From assembly GCA_020248865.1 (NCBI GenBank), contig JADCGS010000020.1, positions 1 through 59,025 of the forward strand: a DNA stretch of 59,025 nt, in the 5' to 3' direction. Position 1 is the stretch's first letter. The number at the start of each line of letters is the position of its first letter. Positions 1 through 9,138 of this stretch are shown piece by piece. The position numbers were made by a program, and so were the translations under genes. Source of the DNA: Burkholderiales bacterium. GTDB lineage: Bacteria; Pseudomonadota; Gammaproteobacteria; Burkholderiales; Burkholderiaceae_F. Under the pieces are notes generated by a model. That model ran no database searches. It saw only the letters and a list, made by a program, of their open reading frames with translations, and was not told the DNA's origin.

Positions 1-96
1 CAGGGATTCGCCCTTGGGGCGGCCCGGCGGGCTCATTGGACTACCCTCGCGCTGCGCGCTCAGGGAGTCGCCCTTGGGGCGGCCCGGCGGGCTCAT
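1..96. repeat. 60-bp tandem repeat unit, about 1.6 copies
   Basis: Positions 1-36 and 61-96 are the same 36-nt block, differing only at one base (t at 7, g at 67), separated by a 24-nt spacer that contains the inverted motif gcgctgcgcgc. The period is 60 nt. Read on the minus strand the block begins with ATGAGCCCGCCGGGC. The TGA stop of livG (93-95) lies inside the block, so the repeat abuts or has replaced the natural end of livG. From memory, similar GC-rich intergenic repeats are dispersed in Burkholderiales genomes; that is not verifiable here. The array probably continues beyond the left edge. Confidence 0.8.
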
Positions 97-890
97 GCCG
101 CGTCCTTCGTCGCTACGTTTTGGTGGGCGCCGCCCAGGTAGGCCTCGATCACCGCCGGATCGCGCTGCACCTCGTAGGGTGAGCCGGCGGCGATCACCTT
201 GCCGTAGTCGAGCACGGTCACGCGGTCGGTGAGTCCCATGACGAGCTTCACGTCGTGCTCGATCAGCAGGATGGTCACGCCGTCCTTGCGGATGTTCTCC
301 AGCAGGCCGCGCAGCGCCAGTTTCTCGGTGGCGTTCATTCCGGCGGCCGGCTCGTCGAGCGCCAGCAGCTTGGGGTCGGTGGCGAGCGCGCGGGCGATCT
401 CCAACCGCCGCTGGTCGCCGTAGGCCAGGGTACGTGCCTGAAAGTCGGCGTACTTGGCCACCCCGACGTAGGCGAGCAAGTCGGCGGCACGCTGGCGAAT
501 CGCCTCTTCCTCGCGCCGCGTGGCGCGGGTACGCAGGACGGCGCCCAGCGCCGTGGAATGGGTGCGCACATGGCGCCCCACCATCACGTTCTCGAGCGCG
601 GTCATCTCCGGAAACAGCCGGATGTTCTGGAAGGTGCGCGCGATCCCGGCCGCGGCCACCCTGTGCGGCTCGCTCGGCGAGTACGGCTTGCCGTCGAGCT
701 CGAAGCTGCCCGAGTCGGGCGAGTACAGCCCGGTGATGACGTTGAAGAAGGTGGTCTTGCCGGCGCCATTGGGACCAATCAGGCCGTATATCTGGCCGCG
801 CTCGATCTCGATGCCGACGTCTGACAGCGCCTGCAGGCCGCCGAAGCGCTTGTTGACGCCGGCCACGCGCAAGAGGGGTGTGGTGCTCAT
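93..890 (-). CDS. livG: Branched-chain amino acid ABC transporter ATP-binding protein LivG
   Basis: 265-aa cytoplasmic ATPase that powers import through LivH/LivM. It has Walker A GPNGAGKT near residue 38, a Q-loop region (FQNIRLF), the signature-like LAYGDQRR and Walker B LLALDEPAAGMN, and the HD switch IEHDVKLV. The DEPAAGMN form is typical of the LivG subfamily, as is the length. The start is the ATG at 888-890 (MSTTPLLRVAG), which overlaps the livM stop by one base (TGATG), implying translational coupling. An open frame extends far upstream, but that part is the shadow of livM/livH. The expected next gene, livF, is not within the window; repeat DNA follows the stop. Confidence 0.95.
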   Translation of the reverse strand: MSTTPLLRVAGVNKRFGGLQALSDVGIEIERGQIYGLIGPNGAGKTTFFNVITGLYSPDSGSFELDGKPYSPSEPHRVAAAGIARTFQNIRLFPEMTALENVMVGRHVRTHSTALGAVLRTRATRREEEAIRQRAADLLAYVGVAKYADFQARTLAYGDQRRLEIARALATDPKLLALDEPAAGMNATEKLALRGLLENIRKDGVTILLIEHDVKLVMGLTDRVTVLDYGKVIAAGSPYEVQRDPAVIEAYLGGAHQNVATKDAA

Positions 891-2032
891 CAGACGGCCG
901 ACGCGCTGGGCGCGTTCTCCGCGGTGCCCGGCCGCTGCTTGCCATGCTCGGGTGCCGGCCACAGGCCCTTGGGCCGGTACAGCATCACCAGCACCATTGC
1001 CAGGCCGTAGAGCATCATGCGCAGCACTTCGGCATCGACCACCACCTCGCCGAACAGCGCGCGTTGCACCGGCACCGCGGTGGCGCGCAGGAACTCCGGC
1101 AGCATGGCCAGCATCACCGCACCGAGGATGACGCCGGGGATGTGGCCGATGCCTCCGAGCACCACCATCGCCAGCACGATGATCGACTCGTGCAGCGTGA
1201 AGCTCTCTGGCGAGATGAAGCCCTGGAAGGCCGAGAACATGGCGCCGGCCACGCCGCCGAAGGTGGCGCCGAGCGCGAAGGCCAGCAGCTTCACGTTGCG
1301 GGTGTTGATGCCCATCGCCTTGGCGGCGACCTCGTCCTCGCGGATCGCCATCCAGGCCCGGCCCAACCGCGACTCCTGCAGCCGGATGCTGATGACGACC
1401 GACACGACGGCCAGCAGCACGAACAGGTAGTAGTAAAGATAGACCGACGGCAGGCTGATACCGAAGAAGTTGACCGGCCGCGCCAGGCTGACGCCCAGGA
1501 TGGACACCGGATCGATCAGCGTGATGCCCTGCGGCCCGTTGGTGAGGTTGACCGGCTGGTTGAGGTTGAGCAGGAAGATGCGGATGATCTCGCCGAACCC
1601 GAGCGTCACGATGGCCAGGTAATCGCCGCGCAACTTGAGGACCGGCGCGCCCAGTACCACGCCGAAGAACGCTGCCAGAGCGGCGCCCAGCGGGATCACC
1701 AGCCAGATCGAACTGTGGAAGCCGTCCGGAAAGGCGGCCGCCAGGGCGGGGAAGTTGTTGGTCAGGTGCGGCGAGGCCAGCAAGGCATACATGTACGCGC
1801 CAACTGCATAGAAGGCGATGTAGCCGAGGTCGAGCAGCCCGGCGAAGCCGACCACGATGTTGAGGCCGAGCGCCAGCATCACGTAAAGGGCGGCAAAGGC
1901 AAGGGCGCGGACCCAGGCGTTGCCGATCTCGCTGGCAACGAACGGCAGCAGCACGAGGCAGGCGCCGACCACGAAGGTCGCGACGATGGCCGCCGCCTTG
2001 CTGTGGCGCCACTGCGGGAAGAAAAGCCGCAT
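890..2032 (-). CDS. livM: Branched-chain amino acid ABC transporter permease LivM
   Basis: 380-aa inner-membrane permease of the LivM family, the second channel subunit beside LivH. The protein is strongly hydrophobic with about ten membrane stretches. It contains GLNIVVGFAGLLDLGY and, in the cytoplasmic loop, ESRLGRAWMAIREDEVAAKAMG, the EAA-like contact site for the ATPase that is typical of the family. It lies 12 bp downstream of livH and overlaps livG by one base, so the three genes form one transcription unit. A charged C-terminal tail of about 20 residues (KQRPGTAENAPSA) follows the last membrane segment. Confidence 0.94.
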   Translation of the reverse strand: MRLFFPQWRHSKAAAIVATFVVGACLVLLPFVASEIGNAWVRALAFAALYVMLALGLNIVVGFAGLLDLGYIAFYAVGAYMYALLASPHLTNNFPALAAAFPDGFHSSIWLVIPLGAALAAFFGVVLGAPVLKLRGDYLAIVTLGFGEIIRIFLLNLNQPVNLTNGPQGITLIDPVSILGVSLARPVNFFGISLPSVYLYYYLFVLLAVVSVVISIRLQESRLGRAWMAIREDEVAAKAMGINTRNVKLLAFALGATFGGVAGAMFSAFQGFISPESFTLHESIIVLAMVVLGGIGHIPGVILGAVMLAMLPEFLRATAVPVQRALFGEVVVDAEVLRMMLYGLAMVLVMLYRPKGLWPAPEHGKQRPGTAENAPSASAV

Positions 2033-2044
2033 CGCGCCGCTGTC

Positions 2045-2974
2045 CTACGCCCGGTCGGCCACGCGCTCGCCGAGCAGGCCCTGCGGCCGCAGGATGAGCA
2101 CGCCGCACAGGACGATGAACGCAAACACGTCCTGATAATGCGAGCCGAGCACGCCGCCGGTGAGCTGACCGATGTAGCCCGCGCCCAGCGACTCGATCAG
2201 GCCCAAAAGCAGGCCGCCGACCATCGCACCCGGGATGTTGCCGATGCCGCCGAGCACCGCAGCCGTGAAGGCCTTCAGCCCCGGCATGAACCCCATGTAG
2301 AAGTGGGCCACCGCGTAGTTGGCGGCGATCATCACGCCGGCCACTGCGGCCAGCGAGGCCCCGATTGCAAAGGTCACTGCGATCACGTAGTTGGGATTCA
2401 CGCCCATCAGGCCGGCCACGCGCGGGTTTTCGGCGGTGGCGCGCATCGCCCGGCCGAGGCGCGTGCGGTTCACCAGCAGCATCAGCGCCACCATGATCAG
2501 CGCCGACAGGACAACGATCGCCAGCTTGGTCACCGTGATGGTGGCGCCCAGGATGTGGATCGGCTCGCCTGGCAGCAGTTGCGGAAACTGCATGTAGTTG
2601 CGGCCCCAGATCAGCATGGCCAGGGTCTGCAGGATGATCGAAACGCCGATGGCCGTGATGAGTGGCGCCAGCCGCGGCGCATTGCGCAGCGGCCGGTAGG
2701 CCACGCGCTCGATCACGAGGCTCACCACCACGCACACCGGGATGGCCGTGGCAAGCCCGCACAGCATGAGCAGCCAGCCGGGCGCGTCAGGGAAGTGGGC
2801 CTTGAGAACCAGGATGGTCGACAGCGCCGTCAGGGCTCCCACCATCAGTACGTCGCCGTGGGCGAAGTTGATCAGGTTGAGGATGCCGTAGACCATCGTG
2901 TAGCCGAGCGCGATCAGCGAATAGACGCTGCCCAGCACCAGGCCATTGATCACTTGCTGAATGAAGGTTTCCAT
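2045..2974 (-). CDS. livH: Branched-chain amino acid ABC transporter permease LivH
   Basis: 309-aa inner-membrane permease. The opening FIQQVINGLVLGSVYSLIAL and the NLINFAHGDVLMVGA segment are hallmarks of LivH. The cytoplasmic loop RTRLGRAMRATAENPRVAGL is the conserved ATPase contact. Length is as usual for the family. It is the first gene of livH-livM-livG and is separated from the upstream receptor gene by about 200 bp that include a strong terminator-like hairpin. The receptor and channel genes can therefore be expressed at different levels. Confidence 0.94.
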   Translation of the reverse strand: METFIQQVINGLVLGSVYSLIALGYTMVYGILNLINFAHGDVLMVGALTALSTILVLKAHFPDAPGWLLMLCGLATAIPVCVVVSLVIERVAYRPLRNAPRLAPLITAIGVSIILQTLAMLIWGRNYMQFPQLLPGEPIHILGATITVTKLAIVVLSALIMVALMLLVNRTRLGRAMRATAENPRVAGLMGVNPNYVIAVTFAIGASLAAVAGVMIAANYAVAHFYMGFMPGLKAFTAAVLGGIGNIPGAMVGGLLLGLIESLGAGYIGQLTGGVLGSHYQDVFAFIVLCGVLILRPQGLLGERVADRA

Positions 2975-3098
2975 CAGGCAATCCGACGCGGCAGACGTTC
3001 GTGCGGGACCAGGGTGACAGCAAGCGCGGCCAGACCGATCCGGAATCGTACAAGACGAAGGCCGGTCGGCACCGGTGGCGCCGCCTTACCCATTGCAC

Positions 3099-3130
3099 AA
3101 AAGGAAACGGCACCCGCAGGTGCCGTTTCC
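3099..3130 (-). terminator. Rho-independent terminator or attenuator after the receptor gene
   Basis: A perfect 12-bp inverted repeat (ggaaacggcacc at 3103-3114, ggtgccgtttcc at 3119-3130) encloses the 4-base loop cgca. On the minus strand it is followed directly by TTTT (3099-3102), the layout of an intrinsic terminator. It lies 52 bp past the stop of the receptor gene (3182) and 129 bp before livH (2974). It probably lowers read-through so that the receptor is made in excess over the membrane subunits. Confidence 0.85.
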
Positions 3131-3181
3131 GCAAACAGGTCCGCTGGCACGCGGCCGCGGCCGCGCGGCTGGCGGGTTACC

Positions 3182-4363
3182 TTAGCGCGACGTCGAGATG
3201 TAGCTCAGCTTGCCATCCTTGACGGTGAACATGGAGATGGCGCCGCCCTTGACGTCGCCTTTCTCGTCGAAGGCGATGGTGCCGGTCACGCCGCTGTAGT
3301 TGGTGGTCGGCATGGCCGCGGTGATGGCAGCGCGGTCGGTGCTGCCCGCGCGCTTCATGGCGTCGGCGATGACGAACACGGCGTCATAGGAGTAGGGCGA
3401 ATAGACCTGCACGTCCTGGTTGAACTTGGCCTTGTACTTCTGCACGAAGTCCGGGCCTTTGGCCAGCTGCTCGACCGCCTCGCCAGCCTTGGAGCAGGTC
3501 AGGCGGCCCGCTGCGTCGCCAGCCAGTTCGATGAACTTGGGCGAGCACACGCCATCGCCGGCCAGCAGCGGGGCCTTGATGCCGAGTTGGGCCATCTGCT
3601 TGGCCGCCGGCGCAGCGGTGGCGTCCATGCCGCCCCAGAACACGACGTCCGGGCGGGTGCCGCGGATTTTGGTCAGGATGGCGTTGAAGTCGGTGGCCTT
3701 GTCGTTGGTGAACTCGCGCGCGACGACCTTCAGACCCTTTTCCTTAGCCACGCGCTCGAACACGTCCGCTAGGCCCTGACCATAGGCAGTGCGGTCGTCG
3801 ACGATCGCCACGGTCTTGGCCTTCATCTCGGTGGCTGCGTAAGTGGCCAGCACGGTGCCCTGCTGAATGTCGTTGGCCACGACGCGGAAGGTGGTTTTGA
3901 ATCCCTGGTTGGTGTAATTGGGGTTAGTCGACGAGGGCGAGATCTGCGTGATGTTGTTGTCGGCGTAGATCTTCGAGGCCGGGATCGACACGCCCGAATT
4001 CAGGTGGCCCACGACGGCCACGACACCGGCGTCGACGAACTTCTGCGCCACCAGCGTGCCCTCTTTCGGGTCGGCCTTGTCGTCCTCGGCCACCAGCTCA
4101 AGCTTGATGGTCCTGTCGCCGACCTTGATGCCGCCGGCAGCATTGATCTCGTCGACCGCCAGGCGCGCGCCGTTCTCGTTGTCCTTGCCCAGGTGGGCGA
4201 TGCCGCCGGTCAGCGGGGCGGCGTGGCCGATCTTGACCACGACTTCGGCCGGAGCGGCCTTTTTCTCCTCTTTCTTGGCGACCGGCTCTTCCTTCTTGCC
4301 GCAGGCAGCCAGCGCGACGGCCGCCGCCAGGGCGATCGGCGCGATCTTGATCAGGTGATTCAT
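3182..4363 (-). CDS. Branched-chain amino acid type ABC transporter substrate-binding lipoprotein
   Basis: 393-aa type I periplasmic-binding protein of the LivJ/LivK/BraC family, the extracytoplasmic receptor for the LivHMG transporter downstream. The N-terminus MNHLIKIAPIALAAAVALAAC has a lipobox LAAC at residues 18-21, followed by a Lys/Glu-rich linker, so it should be a lipid-anchored receptor rather than a soluble one. The fold starts at VVVKIGHAAPLTGG, with the family motifs DEINAAGGI and ISPSSTNPNYT. The ATG at 4361-4363 is chosen over upstream in-frame starts because AGGAGA lies 8 bases before it and the signal peptide begins there. The ligand (Leu/Ile/Val, another amino acid or an aromatic acid) cannot be read from the sequence. 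Confidence 0.93.
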   Translation of the reverse strand: MNHLIKIAPIALAAAVALAACGKKEEPVAKKEEKKAAPAEVVVKIGHAAPLTGGIAHLGKDNENGARLAVDEINAAGGIKVGDRTIKLELVAEDDKADPKEGTLVAQKFVDAGVVAVVGHLNSGVSIPASKIYADNNITQISPSSTNPNYTNQGFKTTFRVVANDIQQGTVLATYAATEMKAKTVAIVDDRTAYGQGLADVFERVAKEKGLKVVAREFTNDKATDFNAILTKIRGTRPDVVFWGGMDATAAPAAKQMAQLGIKAPLLAGDGVCSPKFIELAGDAAGRLTCSKAGEAVEQLAKGPDFVQKYKAKFNQDVQVYSPYSYDAVFVIADAMKRAGSTDRAAITAAMPTTNYSGVTGTIAFDEKGDVKGGAISMFTVKDGKLSYISTSR

Positions 4364-4579
4364 GACTTGTTCTCCTCGAATGCGTTCGAAGCGGTGGGTG
4401 CGGGAAACTGCGCGTGAATGATCGCCCGGAATGTTCGGTAGCTCGCTGTGTGCGGAACTACCGTCAGGGCGACTCACTGAGCGGAGATGCGTCTCGCAGG
4501 CGCCGGATTCTACCCGCGGGATGCTCCAGGGCAACTGCTGCCTTCGCAGCGTCGCCGCAGCCCGACAGTGGGCAAGACA

Positions 4580-4599
4580 ACGGGCGCCGCAGCGCCCGT
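4580..4599 (-). terminator. Hairpin downstream of the cytochrome c gene
   Basis: An 8-bp perfect stem (acgggcgc at 4580-4587 with gcgcccgt at 4592-4599) encloses the loop cgca. It lies 22 bp beyond the stop of the minus-strand cytochrome gene. The sequence after it on the minus strand is TGTCTTG, only weakly T-rich, so it is a modest intrinsic terminator at best. Confidence 0.5.
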
Positions 4600-4621
4600 C
4601 GGTCGATCGACAAGCCTGCAG

Positions 4622-4930
4622 CTACCGGACGGTGAGAATCCAGCGAGACAGCGTCAGCGCCTCGGCCTCGGTCACCTGGGGGTTGGCCGGCATCGGGATC
4701 TGACCCCAGACACCGACGCCGCCCTCGCGGATCTTCCGGGCCAGCTTGGCGGCAGCGTCCTTGTCGCTGGCGTACTTGCTCGCGACGTCCTTGTAGGAGG
4801 GGCCGACCAGTTTCCTGTCGTTGGCGTGGCAGGCCATGCAGTTCTTGGCCTTGGCCAGGTCGGCGCTGGCAAGGGCGGCACCGCTGGTCAGCGACAGACC
4901 AACGGCGGCAGCGATTAACAGCTTCTTCAT
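4622..4930 (-). CDS. Small class I cytochrome c (c551/c552 type)
   Basis: 102-aa periplasmic electron carrier. A signal peptide (MKKLLIAAAVGLSLTSGAALA) is followed by a short domain with one haem-binding motif CMACH near residue 31 and a distal Met in GQIPMPAN, the axial ligand pair of c551-type cytochromes. The mature size of about 80 residues fits that family. The ATG at 4928-4930 is preferred to an ATG four codons upstream because GGAG lies at the right distance before it. The gene stands alone, so its partner (terminal oxidase, peroxidase or denitrification enzyme) cannot be told. Confidence 0.9.
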   Translation of the reverse strand: MKKLLIAAAVGLSLTSGAALASADLAKAKNCMACHANDRKLVGPSYKDVASKYASDKDAAAKLARKIREGGVGVWGQIPMPANPQVTEAEALTLSRWILTVR

Positions 4931-5106
4931 TGCGTGCTCCATGGGAGGAAGGTAGAAAAAACTCTCCAGAACTGGCGAACTTGCTGGCGAGTGTAACGGG
5001 GACGCCGGACCTGAGTTGACTCGCGGGCGGTGCGGCGCACTAGCCCGCGTCATAATGGGGTGCGCGGCGCGCGGTGCGCCGCCCTCAACGGCGTGAGGGT
5101 GCGACC

Positions 5107-5349
5107 ATGTGGCTGGTCTGGGGCGGCGTGATTTTCGCGGTGCTGTGGTACTTCGAAGTGGGCTGGACGGCACAGATTTCGGGTTGGTGGGTACTGGCGC
5201 CGTTCGCCGCGGCCTTCGTCTGGTTCGAGGTGTTCGAGCGGTATCTGGGCCTCGACAAGAAGGCCGCGCACGATGAGTTGGAGCGTGCCAAGAAGACGCG
5301 AATCCAGAGGAACATGGAGCAGCTGAAGAACTTCCGGGCACGTCGTTGA
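5107..5349 (+). CDS. Small Trp-rich membrane protein (TIGR04438-like)
   Basis: 80-aa protein with four Trp in the first 30 residues (MWLVWGGVIFAVLWYFEVGW). It has two hydrophobic segments (about residues 2-17 and 25-42) and a basic, helical C-terminal tail (ERAKKTRIQRNMEQLKNF). Size, opening and tail match a small Trp-rich family known from betaproteobacteria, whose function I do not know. It is a single gene in the gap between the cytochrome gene and ilvD, both on the opposite strand. The ATG at 5107 is chosen because the family opens with MW. Confidence 0.8.
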   Translation: MWLVWGGVIFAVLWYFEVGWTAQISGWWVLAPFAAAFVWFEVFERYLGLDKKAAHDELERAKKTRIQRNMEQLKNFRARR

Positions 5350-5395
5350 GGGTCGAGGGACAAGGCCGGGGGACGGGTGCAGCGCAATCGAGCCG

Positions 5396-7087
5396 CTACT
5401 CTGGGAAGAGGCTTTCGTCGGTGATCGCGCCTTTGCTGGCCGTTGAAGTCAGCTTCGCAAATTTCGCAAGAACTCCTCGGGTGTAGCGCGGTGCCGGCTG
5501 CTTCCACGCGGCCCGTCGGCGCGCCAGCTCCTTGTCCGGCACGTTCAGCTGCAGCATCAGCCGGTGTGCATCGATGGTGATGGAGTCGCCCTCCTGGACG
5601 AGCGCCAGGTTGCCTCCAACATAGGCCTCGGGCGCAACATGGCCCACCACCATGCCCCAGGTGCCGCCGGAAAAGCGGCCGTCGGTGACGAGCCCGACGC
5701 TCTCGCCCAGGCCCTTGCCGATGATGGCGCTGGTCGGGCTCAGCATCTCGCGCATGCCCGGACCGCCCTTGGGGCCTTCATAGCGGATGACGACGACATC
5801 GCCAGCCTTGACCCGGTCGGCCAAGATCGCTTCCATCGCCGCATCCTCGCTGTCGTACACGCGCGCCGGGCCGGTGATGACCGGATTCTTCAGTCCGGTG
5901 ATCTTGGCCACGCAGCCCTCCTGCGCCAGGTTGCCCTTGAGGATGGCCAGATGCCCCTGCGCGTAGATCGGCTTGCCGAAGGGGCGGATCACGTCCTGGT
6001 CGGCGCGCGGCTCAGCCGGAACGTTGGCCAGTTCCTCGGCCATCGTCCTGCCGGTGATCGTCATGCAGTCGCCGTGCAGCAGGCCGTTGGCCAGCAGGAT
6101 CTTGAGTACCTGGGGGATGCCGCCCGCCCGGTGCAGGTCGGTGGCCACGTACTTGCCCGAGGGCTTCAGATCGCACAGCACCGGCACCTTGCGCCGGACG
6201 CGCTCGAAGTCGTCGATGGTCCACTCGATGCCCGCACAGTGCGCGAGCGCCAGGTAGTGCAGCACTGCGTTGGTCGAGCCGCCCACGGCCATGATCAGGC
6301 TCACGGCGTTCTCGATCGACTGGCGGGTGATGATGTCCAGGGGCTTCAGGTTGTTCCGGATGGCGCGCACCAGCACGCGCGCGCTCTCGGCGCTGGAGTC
6401 GACCTTCTCCGGGTCAGGATTGGCCATCGTCGAGGAGTACATGAGGCTCATGCCGAGCGCCTCGAACGACGAGCTCATGGTGTTGGCGGTGTACATGCCG
6501 CCGCATGAGCCGGAGCCTGGAATGCAGCGCCGCTCGATCTCCTTGAAGTCGGTCGGCGACAGCCGGCCTGCGGTGAACTCGCCCACCGCCTCGAAGGCGG
6601 AGACGATGGTCAGGTCCTTGCCCTTGTAGTGGCCGGGCTTGACGGTGCCGCCGTAGACATAGATGGCCGGCACGTTGCAGCGGGCGATTGCCATCATGCC
6701 GCCCGGCATGTTCTTGTCGCAGCCGCCGATGACGATGACCCCGTCCATCCACTGCCCGTTGACGCAGGTCTCGATGCCGTCGGCAATCACCTCGCGGCTA
6801 ACGAGCGAGTACTTCATCCCCTCGGTGCCCATGCCGATGCCGTCGGAGATGGTGGGGACACCGAACACCTGCGAGTTGGCGTTGCATTCGGCGATCGCCG
6901 CAATCGCCGCGTCGGCGAGCTTCTGCAGGCCCGAGTTGCAGGGCGTGATGGTCGAGTGGCCGTTGGCCACCCCGACCATCGGCTTGTCGAAGTCCTCGTC
7001 CTTGTAGCCCATCGCGTAGTACATGGCGCGGTTGGCCGAGCGGGCGACTCCCTGGGTGACGGCTTTGGATCGGTCGTTATGGGGCAT
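5396..7087 (-). CDS. ilvD: Dihydroxy-acid dehydratase IlvD
   Basis: 563-aa Fe-S enzyme that dehydrates 2,3-dihydroxy-isovalerate and 2,3-dihydroxy-3-methylvalerate in valine and isoleucine synthesis. The three cluster-ligand cysteines are visible in TPCNSG (about residue 50), [10 protein letters not shown] (about 122) and [16 protein letters not shown] (about 195). The C-terminal GRFSGGT motif is present. Length matches the shorter, 2Fe-2S-type branch of the family (about 560 aa). The gene is monocistronic and divergent from lgt with a gap of about 146 bp. No leader-peptide attenuator was seen upstream. Confidence 0.97.
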   Translation of the reverse strand: MPHNDRSKAVTQGVARSANRAMYYAMGYKDEDFDKPMVGVANGHSTITPCNSGLQKLADAAIAAIAECNANSQVFGVPTISDGIGMGTEGMKYSLVSREVIADGIETCVNGQWMDGVIVIGGCDKNMPGGMMAIARCNVPAIYVYGGTVKPGHYKGKDLTIVSAFEAVGEFTAGRLSPTDFKEIERRCIPGSGSCGGMYTANTMSSSFEALGMSLMYSSTMANPDPEKVDSSAESARVLVRAIRNNLKPLDIITRQSIENAVSLIMAVGGSTNAVLHYLALAHCAGIEWTIDDFERVRRKVPVLCDLKPSGKYVATDLHRAGGIPQVLKILLANGLLHGDCMTITGRTMAEELANVPAEPRADQDVIRPFGKPIYAQGHLAILKGNLAQEGCVAKITGLKNPVITGPARVYDSEDAAMEAILADRVKAGDVVVIRYEGPKGGPGMREMLSPTSAIIGKGLGESVGLVTDGRFSGGTWGMVVGHVAPEAYVGGNLALVQEGDSITIDAHRLMLQLNVPDKELARRRAAWKQPAPRYTRGVLAKFAKLTSTASKGAITDESLFPE

Positions 7088-7233
7088 CTTCGATTCCGGT
7101 TTCTAGACGGGCGGTTCGGGCCATGGCGCGCGGCGCTGCGTTTGCGTCGGCAAAGCTGCGCTGGATTGTAGGAGCTTGACGGTAGGATGCGGTCGCAGCC
7201 GAAGCACCCGCCGACTCCGGAGCGCCGAACCCC

Positions 7234-8037
7234 ATGCTGGTCCACCCCCAGTTCGATCCCATCGCCTTCGCCATCGGCCCCGTGTCCGTGCGCTGGTACG
7301 GGCTCATGTACCTGCTGGGCTTCGCGCTGTTCCTGATCCTCGGCCGGCTGCGCGCCGGCGACGCGTGGCGCGGGATGAGCAAGCAGGACGTGGATGACCT
7401 GCTCTTCTGGGGTGTCATCGGCGTGATCGTCGGCGGGCGGCTCGGCCACGTGGTCTTCTACGGGCCGCTGACGCACTACCTGGCCCACCCGCTCGAGATC
7501 TTCATGGTGTGGAAGGGCGGCATGGCCTCGCACGGCGGCATCGTCGGCGTGATCGTCGCGATGTGGCTGTGGTCGCGCGCCCGCGGCAAGTCGTTCCTGA
7601 AGGTGGCGGACTTCGTCGTGCCGCTGGTGCCGCTGGGCCTCGGCGCCGGGCGCATCGGCAACTTCATCAACGGCGAACTGTGGGGCCGGGTGGCCGATCC
7701 GGCCGTCTGGCCGTGGGCCATGGTCTTCCCGCAGGCGAGGGACAATCTGCCGCGCCACCCCTCGCAGCTCTATCAGTTTGCGCTGGAGGGCATCGCGCTG
7801 TTCGTCCTGCTCTGGTGGTTCTCGCGCAAGCAGCGCGCACCGGGTGTGGTCGGTGCCCTGTTCCTGGTCGGCTACGGGGTGCAGCGGGTGATCGCCGAGA
7901 TGTTCCGTGAGCCCGAGGCGCTCTATGGGGCGATGCCGCTGGGATTGTCGGCCGGACAAGTGCTCTCTTTGCCGATGATCGTCATCGGCCTGTGGCTGCT
8001 GGTGATGTTGCAGCGCACGCCGGCCCGGCGGTCTTGA
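7234..8037 (+). CDS. lgt: Prolipoprotein diacylglyceryl transferase Lgt
   Basis: 267-aa polytopic inner-membrane enzyme that moves diacylglycerol from phosphatidylglycerol to the lipobox Cys of prolipoproteins. It has about seven membrane segments. The catalytic-region motif HGGIVGV and the family signature [14 protein letters not shown] are intact. The start [21 protein letters not shown] matches the family opening. Lipoproteins in this window that would use it include the receptor at 3182-4363 and BamE. Confidence 0.97.
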   Translation: MLVHPQFDPIAFAIGPVSVRWYGLMYLLGFALFLILGRLRAGDAWRGMSKQDVDDLLFWGVIGVIVGGRLGHVVFYGPLTHYLAHPLEIFMVWKGGMASHGGIVGVIVAMWLWSRARGKSFLKVADFVVPLVPLGLGAGRIGNFINGELWGRVADPAVWPWAMVFPQARDNLPRHPSQLYQFALEGIALFVLLWWFSRKQRAPGVVGALFLVGYGVQRVIAEMFREPEALYGAMPLGLSAGQVLSLPMIVIGLWLLVMLQRTPARRS

Positions 8038-8151
8038 TCCCGGTAGGATCGAGTCAAGGCTGCCTCCTCCCTCGGTGCGGCCGAGTTTCGACAAGAAACG
8101 GGGGTTTGCACGCACGCCGTCGGCCCCGCGCACTCGACCAGGAGACCGACC

Positions 8152-9129
8152 ATGCATCGCCGCCACCTGCTGGCCGCCGCCGCCGGCGTGCCGCTCGCCA
8201 GCCTCGCCACGCCAGCCCGCGCGCAGCCGGGCTGGCCCAACAAGCCCATCACCTTCGTCGTGCCGTTCCCGCCCGGCGGCGGCACCGATGCCTTTGCGCG
8301 CCCTCTTGCTGCCCAGCTGTCCAAGCAACTCGGGCAGCAGATCGTGATCGACAACCGGGGCGGTGCCGGCGGCACCGTCGGCGCTGCGCTGGCAGCCAAG
8401 GCCGCCCCCGACGGCTACACCTTCTTCATCGGTGCCGTGCACCACGCGATCGCGCCGAGCTTCTATCCCAGGCTCGACTACGACATCGAGAAGGACCTGG
8501 TGCCCATGACCACCATTGCCAGCCCGCCGCAGGTGGTGGTGGTCAATCCCAGCCGCATCAAGGCCGGCAACCTGCAGGAGTTCCTCGCCTTCGTGCGCGC
8601 CAACCCGGCCAGGCTCAACTACGGCTCGGCCGGCAACGGCACCTCGCACCACCTGGCCGGCGAGTTGTTCAAGCAGTTGTCGAAGACCTTCATCGTCCAC
8701 ATTCCGTACCGCGGCGCCGGTCCGGCGCTGCAGGACCTGATCGCCGGCAACGTCGACATGATGTTCGACGGTCTGGGCTCCTCGGCGCAGCACATCCGCG
8801 GCGGCCGCATTCGTGCGCTGGCCGTGGCGGCACCGAAGCGGGTGGCTGCGTTCCCCGATCTGCCGACGGCCGCCGAGGCGGGCCTGCCGGGCTACGAAGT
8901 GGCCACCTGGTACGGCATCTGGGCGGTGCGCGGTACGCCGCAGCCGGTGGTCGGTCGCATGTACGACGAGGTGCTCAAGGCGCTGGCGCAACCCGACCTG
9001 CGCACCACCTGGGCCAACAACGGCTCGGAGGTCGCGACACAGCGGCCGGAGGAGTTCGCGCGCTTTCTGAACAGCGAGATCAGGCGCTGGGCGCAGGTCA
9101 CCAAGACCTCGGGTGCCAAGCTCGATTAG
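8152..9129 (+). CDS. Bug/TctC-family tripartite tricarboxylate receptor
   Basis: 325-aa periplasmic solute receptor. The N-terminus MHRRHLLAAAAGVPLASLA...ARA is a signal peptide, followed by the opening typical of Bug proteins: WPNKPITFVVPFPPGGGTD. The second family motif, IVIDNRGGAGGTVGA, and PDGYTF follow. Such receptors bind carboxylates through their loops and are greatly expanded in Burkholderiales. No TctA/TctB membrane genes are nearby, as is common for orphan Bug genes. The crotonase gene (9-bp gap) and malonyl-CoA synthetase downstream suggest a malonate-like or other short organic acid ligand; that is inference from context. Confidence 0.92.
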   Translation: MHRRHLLAAAAGVPLASLATPARAQPGWPNKPITFVVPFPPGGGTDAFARPLAAQLSKQLGQQIVIDNRGGAGGTVGAALAAKAAPDGYTFFIGAVHHAIAPSFYPRLDYDIEKDLVPMTTIASPPQVVVVNPSRIKAGNLQEFLAFVRANPARLNYGSAGNGTSHHLAGELFKQLSKTFIVHIPYRGAGPALQDLIAGNVDMMFDGLGSSAQHIRGGRIRALAVAAPKRVAAFPDLPTAAEAGLPGYEVATWYGIWAVRGTPQPVVGRMYDEVLKALAQPDLRTTWANNGSEVATQRPEEFARFLNSEIRRWAQVTKTSGAKLD

Positions 9130-9138
9130 CGGGCGACG

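Noticed and set aside
93..2762. A single 889-aa minus-strand protein
   Set aside because: Only the last 265 residues are LivG; the rest is an out-of-frame reading of livM and livH, which have clear products in other frames.
878..3772. A 964-aa plus-strand protein
   Set aside because: His/Gln/Arg-rich low-complexity translation antisense to the liv genes; a shadow frame due to high GC.
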